Shown in pieces: positions 53,701 through 62,967 of a stretch of DNA of 64,000 nucleotides. The notes below the pieces were generated by a model. That model saw only the letters and a program-made list of their open reading frames with translations, was not told the origin of the DNA and did not search any database. Origin of the DNA: Deferribacter abyssi (lineage in GTDB: Bacteria; Chrysiogenota; Deferribacteres; Deferribacterales; Deferribacteraceae); assembly GCF_049472655.1 (NCBI RefSeq), contig NZ_JAQNCS010000011.1, forward strand, positions 1-64,000. Reading direction: 5' to 3'. Both the position numbers and the translations under genes were made by a program. Position 1 is the first letter of the stretch, and every line of letters begins with the position of its first letter.

Positions 53701-54510
53701 CTTTTTAGTAACAAAAGCTCTTACTCTTATTTTTGGCAAGCGGGAATTTATAATCGGATATTCTGGATGCATATTGTGAATTTCGATTTCTTCGTCACCT
53801 TTGAAATAATCAGGCAAAAATTGATCCTCTGAAGCCATATTAAAAAATTCATAATCCATATCATCAGGGAAATAGGGCCATCTTTCCCTTAGCCATTTAT
53901 CATCATATGTGCCACGCTTTTTTGCCCTCTGTGGCCACATCATATCAACTGGTCCAAAACATGCTGGCTCTGGCCTATCAGATGGGGAAACAATAAGCTG
54001 ATCAGGATATTCTATATTTGGCAGAGGGATAAGCTTTATTCCATCTCCAAACTCAACAGGAATAATCCCTTTCCCAACAGGATTTTTCTCAAAGCCTTGT
54101 CCCCCAAAAGCGTTTTTCCATGAAATTTCCATTTTTACAAAAGATGAAGGTTCTGAAATAGTAGTACGTCCAAGTTTCTTTTCCCAAAATCTATTGCCAA
54201 AAACATACAATTTCTTCTCTATATTACCAACTTTAACCATAACTTCTGATACAGGTATCGGCTTCTTAGTTGGAGAATAACACTTTCCAACGACTAAAAA
54301 CTCCCCTCTTGGCTTTGGAAAGCCCATATCAAGAATAGGAGTATCTCCTAAAAGAGGAGGGACTTCTCCCCATAGTTTTTGCTCTCCCGGTAAATTCTCA
54401 GGTGATAGCAAATCAAAATATACCAAAACACCTAAAGATAAAAATATCTTATCTTTTATACCAAAGGGTTTTATAAACAGAGAAAGTTCATTTTTTTTAA
54501 GAATTTTCAT
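50710..54510 (-). CDS. DUF2169 protein with C-terminal pentapeptide repeats
   Basis: The 1266-residue protein has an N-terminal DUF2169 domain (about 15-320; SWKNAFGGQGFEKNPVGKG is diagnostic), a long helical middle (about 320-640), a compact alpha/beta segment (about 645-745; SIVVIEKPSDDL, FLILLTEKE, KILVMDKGYNLFEMY) that I cannot name with confidence, a coiled coil (about 770-940), and about 300 residues of pentapeptide repeats (about 950-1250). DUF2169 proteins recur in VgrG-linked effector-loading modules. It lies between DUF3540 and vgrG. It may be an adaptor loading cargo on the spike, or the cargo itself. Confidence 0.85.
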   Translation of the reverse strand: MKILKKNELSLFIKPFGIKDKIFLSLGVLVYFDLLSPENLPGEQKLWGEVPPLLGDTPILDMGFPKPRGEFLVVGKCYSPTKKPIPVSEVMVKVGNIEKKLYVFGNRFWEKKLGRTTISEPSSFVKMEISWKNAFGGQGFEKNPVGKGIIPVEFGDGIKLIPLPNIEYPDQLIVSPSDRPEPACFGPVDMMWPQRAKKRGTYDDKWLRERWPYFPDDMDYEFFNMASEDQFLPDYFKGDEEIEIHNMHPEYPIINSRLPKIRVRAFVTKKKDIKGSEDDENLIFEEVNLKIDTLWLFPEILRGVVIFRGLSEIQDEELDDVHRIFLAMEDPSKELEPIEKYFEEQKKFFDRAVQIDKAPIENAQKKIANLLKRVKNLPKEMDVIRKKAMGKTPVMPLGSPKEMEKKFHTMIDNQLATIDTIEAQCMEMHAKWGHFAKIPTKEFFDKIRTKLTFIKEQIPNTMQKVQNALDKKEITKEEVIKQLKENLPKEQLEQAGVSINGLISDFDQILQEESINPWHDKGFSFVVRCRKNLENHPEIIKKLEEIGFTKYTISTHWFGFNFEEEKYPCEEWGIEKDENKEIVLPKGLVLPRFNEKMLTRILIRKEDLLSGEDILVEGSDKKPLFIPAATILDIPGNQKKESAPAIRVHDEFQARFLEQEIGDCCSIVVIEKPSDDLPEEAKDAISKTDTFLILLTEKEANTEIKETFFSIYPDCKILVMDKGYNLFEMYKNGVNIRAWIMENMLEDFAEENKVDFDFLNMKNGFVFPKMNIKEMVQKTVSEIRASYKSHVESMKKEIISEIEKKVKDSIANTDLPPEDILNEINFNAKLTSLPNSASFDKDAERIIKSLEKVEQQLKDKGILTEDIKATLDEDKSSLLKLIEESKARIEKGIKHLEQAKEKIEKVKSGDIPDDIKAEFEKAGIDSNKIKKLTREEVVYLYEKNKSLEGKILSNLDLSELDLRGVNLKDTVCINTNFKGAILDGASLSKIIAKGADFSGASMKSITVNQGILSEASMKGADLEGAFLKMCTLDKTNFDSANMKNAKIEMSTLTKSLFKKVTLEESYINMCILNGTEIEDSTFKNAKLEKCIFQKSNLKNVDFSSSYIKSTLFFETKGGNISFKNSTIDNGRMGKNSCFKNADFRDTNIFQACFRESDLSNSDFTGSKIENSIFEKCNLNKAIFFLVPLKQCRLLKCNLEEANMRGVNLFLGSLKKSRLIKTDLRDSNLYSLNFYKTVFGKTKIKGANLKKTFLEKREEFLSSEEID
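50755..51660 (-). repeat. Pentapeptide-repeat segment of the DUF2169 protein
   Basis: About 60 consecutive pentapeptides of the A(N/D)LxX type, starting near LSNLDLSELDLRGVNLKD. The unit order and the T(K/R)EE leader match the separate pentapeptide gene at 47339-48397. Confidence 0.75.
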
Positions 54511-54516
54511 ATAAGA

Positions 54517-55173
54517 TTATCCCAAATGAACTTCTTCTCCATTTATGGTTAAAACCTCTTCAGCTTGATGTACTGCATTCTTTGACTGAACTGTCAATGT
54601 TTCTTCTACTAAGTATCTGCTTGAGCCAGCTTGGATTTCATGATGTTCTTTGACGAAATTAAAGCAGTTTTGTAACTTTTGTGTTAATCTACCTATTATT
54701 TGCTCAGCTGAAGCACATACCATTTTTATTGTCTTTATTTGTCCGTAAAAAATTTTTCCCACAAAAGAAAGCCTATTAACTATTATCTTACTACTTTGAG
54801 CATTCATCTCCACACTATTACTTGTGAAAGTTAAATTTTCATAAGTCGATATTTCGATACCTGTTTGAGCTTTTATATTCACATTCCCTTCTTTGCTTAT
54901 TATATTTATATCTCCGGACAAAATTATATCATTCTTCTTTTTATCGCTTTCTCGCTGCAGTATTGATAAAATAAAAGTATTACCATCATCATTAATGGAA
55001 ATTAGTACATTGTCACCTATTTCCGGCTCAATAATACAGCTGACAGCTTTCTCGGCGAAAAATTCCCCGTTAGATGTCGTTATGAGAAAGCGATTATTAT
55101 CTCCTTTTAAAACAACTTTTCCATACTCTAACCATGTGGAAGAAGTTTGAAACTCTTTTGTCAAACATTTCAT
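54517..55173 (-). CDS. DUF3540 T6SS accessory protein
   Basis: The 218-residue protein matches DUF3540: an OB-like N-terminal domain (GKVVLKGDNNRFLITTSNGEFFAEKAVSCIIEPEIGDNVLIS), a short beta-helical stretch (LSGDINIISKEGNVNIKAQTGIEI) that resembles VgrG needles, and a helical C-terminus rich in Gln/His. The family is found with DUF2169 and DUF4150 in VgrG clusters and may act as an alternative spike-like or loading protein. It starts 16 bp after clpV. Confidence 0.85.
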   Translation of the reverse strand: MKCLTKEFQTSSTWLEYGKVVLKGDNNRFLITTSNGEFFAEKAVSCIIEPEIGDNVLISINDDGNTFILSILQRESDKKKNDIILSGDINIISKEGNVNIKAQTGIEISTYENLTFTSNSVEMNAQSSKIIVNRLSFVGKIFYGQIKTIKMVCASAEQIIGRLTQKLQNCFNFVKEHHEIQAGSSRYLVEETLTVQSKNAVHQAEEVLTINGEEVHLG

Positions 55174-55188
55174 AGTATCACCTGCCTT

Positions 55189-57807
55189 TTATTTAAACTC
55201 TATAAAAAACTCTTTTGCTTTATTCACTTTTAAATGAACCTCTGACGGCATATCAGCTGTAGTCATATAGGTTAAAATACTTTTTGATAATTTCGGTAAC
55301 ACATTAATATTTAAAATATATTCAATGTTCCTTGCACCTGTTTCCACCTCTTTACATCTTTCGGTTATTAGTTCTACGACATCTTCTTCAAATTTTAGTT
55401 TTATTTTATTGTTTTCCTCTAAAGTTTGTTTTAACTTATTTAACTTGAGCTCAACAATTCGTTTTAACGCATCCTTTTTCAAACTGTAATAAGGGACAAT
55501 TGTCATACGGGCAAGTAAAGCAGGTTTGAAATGTTTTGAGAGTATGGGCCTAATATGGTTAATCACAGTATCAGGTTCTGGTGGATTATTTTCAGATAAA
55601 GTAATTTTTTGTATAATATCTGATGCAAGATTACTCGTCAGTAATAATATCGTATTTTTAAAACTTATCTCTTTACCCTCGCCATCTGTCAATATACCTT
55701 TATCAAACACCTGATAAAAAAGGTTCATTACATCTATATGAGCTTTTTCAACTTCATCCAATAAAACCACCGAATAAGGCTTATGTCTCACAGCTTCTGT
55801 CAACATTCCACCTTCCCCGTATCCAACATATCCTGGAGGAGAGCCTATTAATCTGCTTACCGTATGACTTTCCTGAAATTCGCTCATATTGATTGTAATT
55901 ACCTGCTGTCTGCTTCCAAAAAGGATTTCAGCAAGTGCAAGGCCTGTTTCTGTTTTCCCCACTCCGCTTGGACCTACCAATAGAAAAACTCCGATGGGGC
56001 TATCAGGGGAAGATATTCCAGCTTTTGCAGACTTTATCACTTCTGAAATAATATTAAGTGCATGGTCCTGACCTTTTATGTACTCTTTCAATCTATCTTG
56101 AAGGTTAATAATCGTTTCAGCCTCATCCCTTAACATTCTTCCAAGAGGAATTCCTGTCCAATGTGATACCACTTCCGCTACTACCTCTGGCGTAACTTCA
56201 ATATGAATCATAGGCTTACTGTTTTGAATCTTGTTAAGTTCTTTTAGAGCTCTGTTTAACTTCGTTTTAATTTTCCCTTTTTCTCCTTTATCTTGCTCAT
56301 CAAGCTCCTTTCTTAAACTCAATACTGTCTGAACAAGCTTTTTTTCTTTTTCCCAATGATTTTTTAACTTTGTTTCCTCTTTCTTAAGTTTTTTTATCTC
56401 ACTGATAATATGCCTGTATTCCTCTTTATCTATTTTGTTGCCGGACTCTTTGTCTCTTTCAAGAGCCCTTTTTTTTCTCTCAAGAGCCTGTATTTTCCTC
56501 TCAGTATCTTCCAAATCCGATGGTTTTGCGGTTTGACTTATTTTTACTCTCGCACAACTTGTATCAAGCAGGTCTATCGCCTTATCTGGCAAAAATCTAC
56601 CTGTGATGTACTTATTTGAAAGCTCTGCAGCTGTATTTATTGCACCATCCCTTATAATAACTCCATGCCATCTTTCATAATGCTCTTTAAGCCCTCTAAG
56701 AATTAACTTGGTGTTTTCTACATCTGGCTCATCTAATTTTACTAACTGAAACCTTCTTGCAAGAGCAGGGTCTTTTTCAAAATATTTCTTATATTCGCTC
56801 CACGTTGTAGCTGCTATCGTTCGCAATTCTCCTCTTGCAAGAGCAGGTTTTAATAAATTAGCGGCATCGCTTCCGCCAACATTTCCGCCAGCTCCAATCA
56901 ATGTATGGGCTTCGTCAATAAACATTATTATTGGCTTTTCAGAAGTTTTTACCTCTTCAATAACCCCTTTTAATCTATTTTCAAACTCACCCTTCATACT
57001 TGCACCAGCTTCCAACAACCCTATATCAAGCCCTAACAGCGTAACATCTTTTAGAAAATCGGGCACATCCCCCTCAACTATACGAAGTGCAAGCCCTTCT
57101 ACAACTGCAGTCTTTCCTACACCAGGTTCACCCACGCATATCGGATTATTCTTCCTTCTTCGCGAAAGAATATCGATAATCTGTCTTATCTCCTTATCTC
57201 TTCCAAAAACGGGGTCTATCTCACCTCTTTTAGCTTTTTCGGTAAAATTAATACAAAACCTACTCAAAAATTCCCCACTTGCAACCTTGTCTGAAACACT
57301 ATCACTGACATCTCTATCAGAAACGGTGGTAGTCTCTTTAGAGCTTTTTGTGAATTTTAAAAAATTATTTAACAATGTATCACGGTTTATCTTCTTTAAA
57401 ATATCACCATACCTACCAGTAAGATAAAAGTTTGGTCTTGATAACAAAGCAATCATTATTGCGCCTGATCGTATCTTTTTTTCACCTAAATCGATAGACG
57501 ATATAAGCCACGAGTCCTGAAAAAGCTCTATAAGCATAGGAGAAAACACAGGTTTTCCGGTATTACCTGTCTTAAACCCTTCTAATACTTCTTCTGAAAA
57601 TTTCTTAAACCTTGATGAGTCTATACCAAAAGATTGAAATATATAGCTCCAATCTGATTGAGAATCTTCAATAATTTTGGCAATAAAATGTTCTATGCAA
57701 ATCTCATAATGCCCTCTATTCATACAGTAACCGGCAGATGCCTGCAAGATATTGGTACAAAAATCATTTAAGCGAAGTATTAAACCTTTGAGATCAACAT
57801 TAACCAT
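55189..57807 (-). CDS. tssH: T6SS sheath-recycling ATPase ClpV (TssH)
   Basis: The 872-residue ClpB-class protein has a Clp-N domain, the first AAA domain with Walker A GEPGVGKTA near 225, a short coiled-coil M-domain (about 420-530), and the second AAA domain with GPSGVGKTE near 610 followed by SPPGYVGYGEGGMLTEAVR. The SPPGYVGYGEGG loop, short middle domain and cluster context separate it from ClpB. It disassembles contracted TssBC sheaths. Confidence 0.95.
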   Translation of the reverse strand: MVNVDLKGLILRLNDFCTNILQASAGYCMNRGHYEICIEHFIAKIIEDSQSDWSYIFQSFGIDSSRFKKFSEEVLEGFKTGNTGKPVFSPMLIELFQDSWLISSIDLGEKKIRSGAIMIALLSRPNFYLTGRYGDILKKINRDTLLNNFLKFTKSSKETTTVSDRDVSDSVSDKVASGEFLSRFCINFTEKAKRGEIDPVFGRDKEIRQIIDILSRRRKNNPICVGEPGVGKTAVVEGLALRIVEGDVPDFLKDVTLLGLDIGLLEAGASMKGEFENRLKGVIEEVKTSEKPIIMFIDEAHTLIGAGGNVGGSDAANLLKPALARGELRTIAATTWSEYKKYFEKDPALARRFQLVKLDEPDVENTKLILRGLKEHYERWHGVIIRDGAINTAAELSNKYITGRFLPDKAIDLLDTSCARVKISQTAKPSDLEDTERKIQALERKKRALERDKESGNKIDKEEYRHIISEIKKLKKEETKLKNHWEKEKKLVQTVLSLRKELDEQDKGEKGKIKTKLNRALKELNKIQNSKPMIHIEVTPEVVAEVVSHWTGIPLGRMLRDEAETIINLQDRLKEYIKGQDHALNIISEVIKSAKAGISSPDSPIGVFLLVGPSGVGKTETGLALAEILFGSRQQVITINMSEFQESHTVSRLIGSPPGYVGYGEGGMLTEAVRHKPYSVVLLDEVEKAHIDVMNLFYQVFDKGILTDGEGKEISFKNTILLLTSNLASDIIQKITLSENNPPEPDTVINHIRPILSKHFKPALLARMTIVPYYSLKKDALKRIVELKLNKLKQTLEENNKIKLKFEEDVVELITERCKEVETGARNIEYILNINVLPKLSKSILTYMTTADMPSEVHLKVNKAKEFFIEFK

Positions 57808-57832
57808 TCTATACTCTCCAATATTATATAGT

Positions 57833-58837
57833 TTAACAAGAAATTAAAACATACTGCTTACTTTGTAATTTCTCGGAAAATAACCAGGTATTCCATCCCA
57901 ACCTGTTCCAGTTTGTCTCACCCAAACGTGTTGTTTGAAGCATTTTTGGATTCACTAAAAGTTTTACATCCCATTGGTAATGCGTTGTAAGAAAAAACTT
58001 TATCAACTCTTTCATTTTTAAAAAGCGATTTCCATCTGGAAAAAGGGAAAAGAGCTCTGCTTCTTCATCCACTTCTATAACTATACGAAATTTTCCCATC
58101 TTATCTCTAATATTCATCCCAATAACGCAATTTTCGCTTAATCTATTATTAAGTTTTCCAAGATAACACCGCTGTTCTTCATCTATCGTAAGAGTTTGCT
58201 CTACACACTGAATAATATCCACAGATTTAAGCTGAAGAGCATCTTTTAAGATTAATCTAAGAGATTCAGCCGAACGTGGAAACTGCGTTATAAGTGACGT
58301 ATAACGTAAAAGAAGATTAGCATGTTTCAAATTTTCTCTAACATTTTCATCTTTAAGCCCAATGAGAGCAAACAGCCTTTGAATAGTTTCAACATCTTTC
58401 TCTTCAACAACTTTGTATGGAATCTGATACTTGGCCCATATCTGAAAAAGAATAGGATACAAAGGAGCATTTATTATATCTAAGAAATCTCTCATTATAG
58501 ATTTATCTTCTCTTTGCTCATCTAAAAGATCTTCGGTGTAAAAATCAGGCAATGGTGATGAAGAACCGTAAATACCCAAAAAAGTTGCCGTGATAAGAAA
58601 TTTGCTATGTTCATCATCTATTTTTTCTATTTCAGCAATGTCAGTGCCTGGAAAATCAAGAGATAATTTAGGACGCACTCTAACTTTATTTTCTAACTCT
58701 TTAACTTCTTCTTCTAAAAGCCCCTCGCGCACCACTATTTTCAATAATCTAATAACCTGAATAAAAGAAAATTTGGTAGCATTTTCTAAAATGTAATTTA
58801 CTAAATCAGCGATTTTTTCCCTATTTTCTCTTTCCAC
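57833..58837 (-). CDS. tssG: T6SS baseplate protein TssG
   Basis: The 334-residue protein matches TssG, with VRVRPKLSLDFPGTDIAEIE and the typical FLGIYGSSSPLPDFYTEDLL motif, and the C-terminal LGETNWNRLGWNTWLF. It is part of the baseplate wedge with TssE, F and K. A GTG start with a GGGAG site is used; it overlaps tssF by 37 bp, as is common for this pair. Confidence 0.94.
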   Translation of the reverse strand: MERENREKIADLVNYILENATKFSFIQVIRLLKIVVREGLLEEEVKELENKVRVRPKLSLDFPGTDIAEIEKIDDEHSKFLITATFLGIYGSSSPLPDFYTEDLLDEQREDKSIMRDFLDIINAPLYPILFQIWAKYQIPYKVVEEKDVETIQRLFALIGLKDENVRENLKHANLLLRYTSLITQFPRSAESLRLILKDALQLKSVDIIQCVEQTLTIDEEQRCYLGKLNNRLSENCVIGMNIRDKMGKFRIVIEVDEEAELFSLFPDGNRFLKMKELIKFFLTTHYQWDVKLLVNPKMLQTTRLGETNWNRLGWNTWLFSEKLQSKQYVLISC

Positions 58838-60525
58838 CGAATGGTATCTCCCGTTATTACATCTCTAATTTTTAAGGAAGTAAAGGAATTCAATTGACTA
58901 TACTGATTAAAAAATTCACTTAATACACTTCCAAAAAGATATAAATCACCAAATGATGCGAAACTGTCTTTCCTGACAGTAAGTTCAATTTCCGTGCCCA
59001 TGAGCATAAAGCCATGAACCAATCTGTTAGCAGGTTTTATTTCTATAGATTCAATCCCTTCTATTTTTTTCAAATTTGCAGATACCTTAATTTTATCCTT
59101 GCTGTCAGGAAAAGCATAAAAAGTTAGAAGTTTTTTAACCCCTTCTACATTAGCAAAAGAGGATAAATTCAAAGAAAGATGAGATAAAAAGTCCCACAAT
59201 TTGTTTTTTTGTAATAAAGGTTCTATTGGTGAGGTTACAGGTATTATGTTACGAAAGGTAACTAATTCTGGACACGAAATGGTTGGTTTACAAATATCTC
59301 CTAATCTTAATTTTTCCGGAACCTCACCATTTGTACACAAAAGTTTTACTGTGAGTGTCTGTTTAGATAGTTTAGACTCGTCAGAATACAAAATCCTGAT
59401 GTACGTTTTCGGCTTTCCCGTAGTAGGAGAAATTGTGTAAATGGTGTGATATACTCCTTTCTGTTCATTTATATCAGAAAATGCATTAAACGGTTCATAT
59501 TTTATCTCTTCCAAACTCCCCTCAACATAACCAGTTACCTCTGTAACTTCATAAACCTGTGTGTATTCTAAATCTTCTGTTGCTGGCCTTATCAAAATCT
59601 TATCTTTAGTATGGTCAAAAGATACAGGTTCAGCTTCCATCGGGAAAATATTTATCACAGGAGTTGCATAAAGTATAAAATTTTCTTCTGAAACCTTTGG
59701 AAATGTTGATGATATATTTTCAAACTCAAATATTATCTCAAAACTTGTACCATTCCCTCTATTTTTCCATTTTTTCCAGCCATTAATCTCCCAAAAAAGG
59801 AATTTATGTGGTAGTATAAAGTATTCTTCAAGCATTCTAAAGCCTGAAAATACATGTTCAGGAAAAGGGATAAGAGCGTTTTCCAAGGAGAAACCGGAAG
59901 GTAATAAATCTCTTTTATCAAGAACACACATTTCTCCATTCTGAGTAGGTTTTATAATAATTCTACTAAGTTTTGTATCCAAGAGCATAAAAAGCTCTGA
60001 TGAAACAGCAAAACTTCCTCCTAAAAAAAATTGCAACTTTTCGATATCAAGTTGAGATAGGGGAATCTTACTGTTTAATTTCAATACTATTTTTACCTTT
60101 TGACCAACCTCTTTTACTGTTTTTACAGATTCAATTTTTAGAGGATGAACTTCCAAATCGAAACAGGTCTTGAACATACAGGTGGTTTCACCTACAGGAT
60201 TTGAAGCAAGTAATACATCTTTTTTTATTATCAATTTCTCTTGAAGAACCACTTTTGGAGTAAAGCTTACAATTGATGCTGATGGTATTGGACGTAACGT
60301 GTGAGGAAAAATAATTTCTGCTAAATTATGAATTAATTCTGGCAAATCATCATCTATTTTTTTTCTCAAAAGAGCAGTTAAAAATGCAACACCTTCGAGC
60401 AACCTTTCCACATCAGGATCAGAAGTTTCAGCACTCAAAAGGGGTGCTGCAGAAGGGTGTTTTTTGGAAAATTCTTTGGCAAATTCTCTTAAGTTACTTA
60501 ATTCTTGTTGATAATATTTTAACAT
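58801..60525 (-). CDS. tssF: T6SS baseplate protein TssF
   Basis: The 574-residue protein begins with the TssF signature YYQQELSNLREFAKEFSKKHP and DPDVERLLEGVAFLTALLRKKIDDDLPELIH, and carries HTLRPIPSASIV. It forms the wedge with TssG and TssE at the membrane-facing baseplate. Length is normal for the family. Confidence 0.95.
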   Translation of the reverse strand: MLKYYQQELSNLREFAKEFSKKHPSAAPLLSAETSDPDVERLLEGVAFLTALLRKKIDDDLPELIHNLAEIIFPHTLRPIPSASIVSFTPKVVLQEKLIIKKDVLLASNPVGETTCMFKTCFDLEVHPLKIESVKTVKEVGQKVKIVLKLNSKIPLSQLDIEKLQFFLGGSFAVSSELFMLLDTKLSRIIIKPTQNGEMCVLDKRDLLPSGFSLENALIPFPEHVFSGFRMLEEYFILPHKFLFWEINGWKKWKNRGNGTSFEIIFEFENISSTFPKVSEENFILYATPVINIFPMEAEPVSFDHTKDKILIRPATEDLEYTQVYEVTEVTGYVEGSLEEIKYEPFNAFSDINEQKGVYHTIYTISPTTGKPKTYIRILYSDESKLSKQTLTVKLLCTNGEVPEKLRLGDICKPTISCPELVTFRNIIPVTSPIEPLLQKNKLWDFLSHLSLNLSSFANVEGVKKLLTFYAFPDSKDKIKVSANLKKIEGIESIEIKPANRLVHGFMLMGTEIELTVRKDSFASFGDLYLFGSVLSEFFNQYSQLNSFTSLKIRDVITGDTIRWKEKIGKKSLI

Positions 60526-60530
60526 ATTAA

Positions 60531-60950
60531 TTACCGGGATACCACTATTTTACCATTAGGATCCATCCATGTTTCGAATGTAACAGGTAATTTATTTTTA
60601 AAAATGAGCTCTCCTTCTATTTTAAATTTGAGCACCAACTCTTTCTCCTCGCTTTCCAAAAAGACAACTTTCACATTCCCAAGTCTTGGCTCGTATCTTT
60701 CGATAAACTCCTTTATTTCCTCTGCCATAGTTTTTCCCATTTCACTTAAACTATCAAAAGGGGAGTTGGTAAAATCAGGAACTCCATACTCTTTATCGAT
60801 AATAACACTTCCCTTTCTGACATTTAACATCCTTTGTAAATGAGAACTTATTGAAGAGATTGCTCGAGAGATATCGTTATTGGGGCTGGTTTGGGGAAGA
60901 TTTTTTTCTTCTAAATTTTTAATTCTCTCGAGCAATCTCATCTCGTACAT
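60531..60950 (-). CDS. tssE: T6SS baseplate protein TssE (gp25-like)
   Basis: The 139-residue protein shows the gp25 lysozyme-like fold core (MLNVRKGSVIIDKEYGVPDF; IERYEPRLGNVKVVF), as in phage T4 gp25, and initiates sheath polymerisation. The first ATG (60950) and one three codons later are both possible starts. It lies between hcp and tssF with short gaps. Confidence 0.92.
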   Translation of the reverse strand: MYEMRLLERIKNLEEKNLPQTSPNNDISRAISSISSHLQRMLNVRKGSVIIDKEYGVPDFTNSPFDSLSEMGKTMAEEIKEFIERYEPRLGNVKVVFLESEEKELVLKFKIEGELIFKNKLPVTFETWMDPNGKIVVSR

Positions 60951-60963
60951 ATTTATTTACCGC

Positions 60964-61455
60964 TTACCCCTCTTTCGGAGCTCTCCAATCATCTTCAGAT
61001 TCTTTATTAGCAGTCTTATGAGACCATGTTATTTTAGTATAACTGAAAGATACTTCTTCCATATCAGGCAAAGCCTTTTGATCATCTTTGAGTGTGTCAG
61101 GTTTGTAATGTCTAATGTTAACGATTATAGCATCTTCCAATGTCACCTGATAGTAAAGCTCTTCTTGCCCTTTTTCATTAATACGATAATAATCCAATTG
61201 CCACGTTTTCATTTGCTCTCCAGATGTACAAGCCTGATATAAAAGAGGTGTAGCAGGATCTACTCTTTTAACGATTTTAAAAGGTTTATGCACTCTCTGT
61301 CCTGTTGGCAGTCCAGTTAAATTGTCTCTCGGAATTTCAACGCTGTGCTCAACAGCAAATACAAGAATTGTTTTTTCTCTACCCTTTTGAGTGCAATCAC
61401 CTTCTATTTTGCCCTGATTTTTACCTTCTAATGTTAAATAACTTGTCATTGCCAT
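60964..61455 (-). CDS. tssD: T6SS tube protein Hcp (TssD)
   Basis: The 163-residue protein matches Hcp1-type tube proteins: MAMTSYLTLEG, HKPFKIVKRVDPATPLLYQACTSGEQ, and the VTLEDAIIVNIRHYKPD core. Hexamers stack into the inner tube that is thrown out with the spike. A GGAGG site precedes the ATG. Confidence 0.95.
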   Translation of the reverse strand: MAMTSYLTLEGKNQGKIEGDCTQKGREKTILVFAVEHSVEIPRDNLTGLPTGQRVHKPFKIVKRVDPATPLLYQACTSGEQMKTWQLDYYRINEKGQEELYYQVTLEDAIIVNIRHYKPDTLKDDQKALPDMEEVSFSYTKITWSHKTANKESEDDWRAPKEG

Positions 61456-61475
61456 AATTATTCCTCCAAGCTTTT

Positions 61476-62957
61476 TTATTCTTTATCTAATTTACCAACT
61501 AAAGACAAGCTAAAAGAAGCTCCCATATATTTAAAATGGGGTTGTATCTGCATTTTAACTCTATACCATCCTGGTTCGCCTTCAACATCAAAAACCTCTA
61601 TTTTTGCCTTACGAAGAGGTTTTCTACTTCTTACACCAGGAGATGGGTTTTCCTGATCAGAAACATACTGACTGATCCACTTATTTAACTCAGTTTCCAA
61701 CTCACCTCTATTTTTCCATGAACCTATATTCTCCCTTTGTATAACTTTTAGATAATGAGCAAGCCTGCTTATTACAAAGTTATAAGGCAGCTGTGCTCCC
61801 AATTTATAATTAAGCTCAGCTTGCTTCCCTTCTGGAGTGTTAGAAAACTTTTTAGGTTTTTGTACAGAGTTAGCTGAGAAAAATGCTGCATTATCGCTTC
61901 CCTTTCTCATAGTCAGCGCAATAAATCCCAACTCTGCAAGCTCAAATTCTCTCCTTTCCGAGATAAGAACTTCTACAGGTATTTTCGTTTGCAACTCTCC
62001 CATAGCTTCATATTTATAAACAGGGAGATCTTCTACAGCTCCACCACCTTGTGGACCAATAATGTTAGCACACCATCTATACTTAGCAAAACTGTCAGTT
62101 ACTCTCGAAGCAAAAGCAAATGCACTGTTACCCCAAAGGAAAGCTGAATCACCTTCTGATACATCCTCCATATAATTAAAAGTCTTTGTTGGATTATCTT
62201 CAGGGTCATACGGTGTACGAAGCAAGAAGCGTGGAAGCACAAGGCCAACATTTCTTGCATCTTCTGATTCTCTAAAAGAGTTCCATTTAGCATATTGAGG
62301 CATTTCAAATATAGCACTAAGGTCTTTCAAGTTTGGAAGCTCTGCAAAGCTCTTGATACCAAAGAATTCAGGTGAAGCTCCGGCTACAAATGGAGCATGA
62401 GCCATCGTCGCAACGCTTGCTATATTTTCAAGGAGCTTTACATCTCTCGTGCCTGGACCAAACTGATAATTCCCTACTAACAAACCGTATGGTTGACCGC
62501 CAAATTGACCGTATTCAGCCGTATAAACAATTTTATACAATCCTGATTGTACTATTTCAGGAGAGTCTTCAAAATCTTCTAACAAGTCCTCTTTAGATAC
62601 ATTCAAAATTTCTATCTTTAGATTCTCTCTAAAATCAGTTCTATCTACCAAAAATTTCAATGAACGCCATGTCGATTCCAACTGTTGAAACTTTTCATTA
62701 TGCAATATCTCATCTATCTGTTTACTTATCCTTTTATCAATCTCTGCTATCATTTCATCAACCAGTCCGGCAGTAATCTTTTCAACCTTTCTCTCAGGTT
62801 TCAACAGCTCATCAAGAAAGGCCTGAATCCCCCTTTTCGTTACCTCATACCCTTCATCTTCCGGCTTCAGTTTTGTAACTTCTATAATTTCATCAAGTAG
62901 AGAGTCCTCTTCTTTTATCTCTTGCTGCTCATTAACTTCCTTTTTTTCTTCTGCCAT
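61476..62957 (-). CDS. tssC: T6SS sheath large subunit TssC
   Basis: The 493-residue protein has the EVTKRGIQAFLDELL N-terminal region, the YGLLVGNYQFGPG motif, and the C-terminal sheath domain (RKPLRKAKIEVFDVEGEPGWYRVKMQIQPHFKYMGASFSLSLVGKLD). It forms the contractile sheath with TssB. AGGAGG lies 6 bp before the ATG. Confidence 0.96.
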   Translation of the reverse strand: MAEEKKEVNEQQEIKEEDSLLDEIIEVTKLKPEDEGYEVTKRGIQAFLDELLKPERKVEKITAGLVDEMIAEIDKRISKQIDEILHNEKFQQLESTWRSLKFLVDRTDFRENLKIEILNVSKEDLLEDFEDSPEIVQSGLYKIVYTAEYGQFGGQPYGLLVGNYQFGPGTRDVKLLENIASVATMAHAPFVAGASPEFFGIKSFAELPNLKDLSAIFEMPQYAKWNSFRESEDARNVGLVLPRFLLRTPYDPEDNPTKTFNYMEDVSEGDSAFLWGNSAFAFASRVTDSFAKYRWCANIIGPQGGGAVEDLPVYKYEAMGELQTKIPVEVLISERREFELAELGFIALTMRKGSDNAAFFSANSVQKPKKFSNTPEGKQAELNYKLGAQLPYNFVISRLAHYLKVIQRENIGSWKNRGELETELNKWISQYVSDQENPSPGVRSRKPLRKAKIEVFDVEGEPGWYRVKMQIQPHFKYMGASFSLSLVGKLDKE

Positions 62958-62967
62958 ATTTTCCTCC

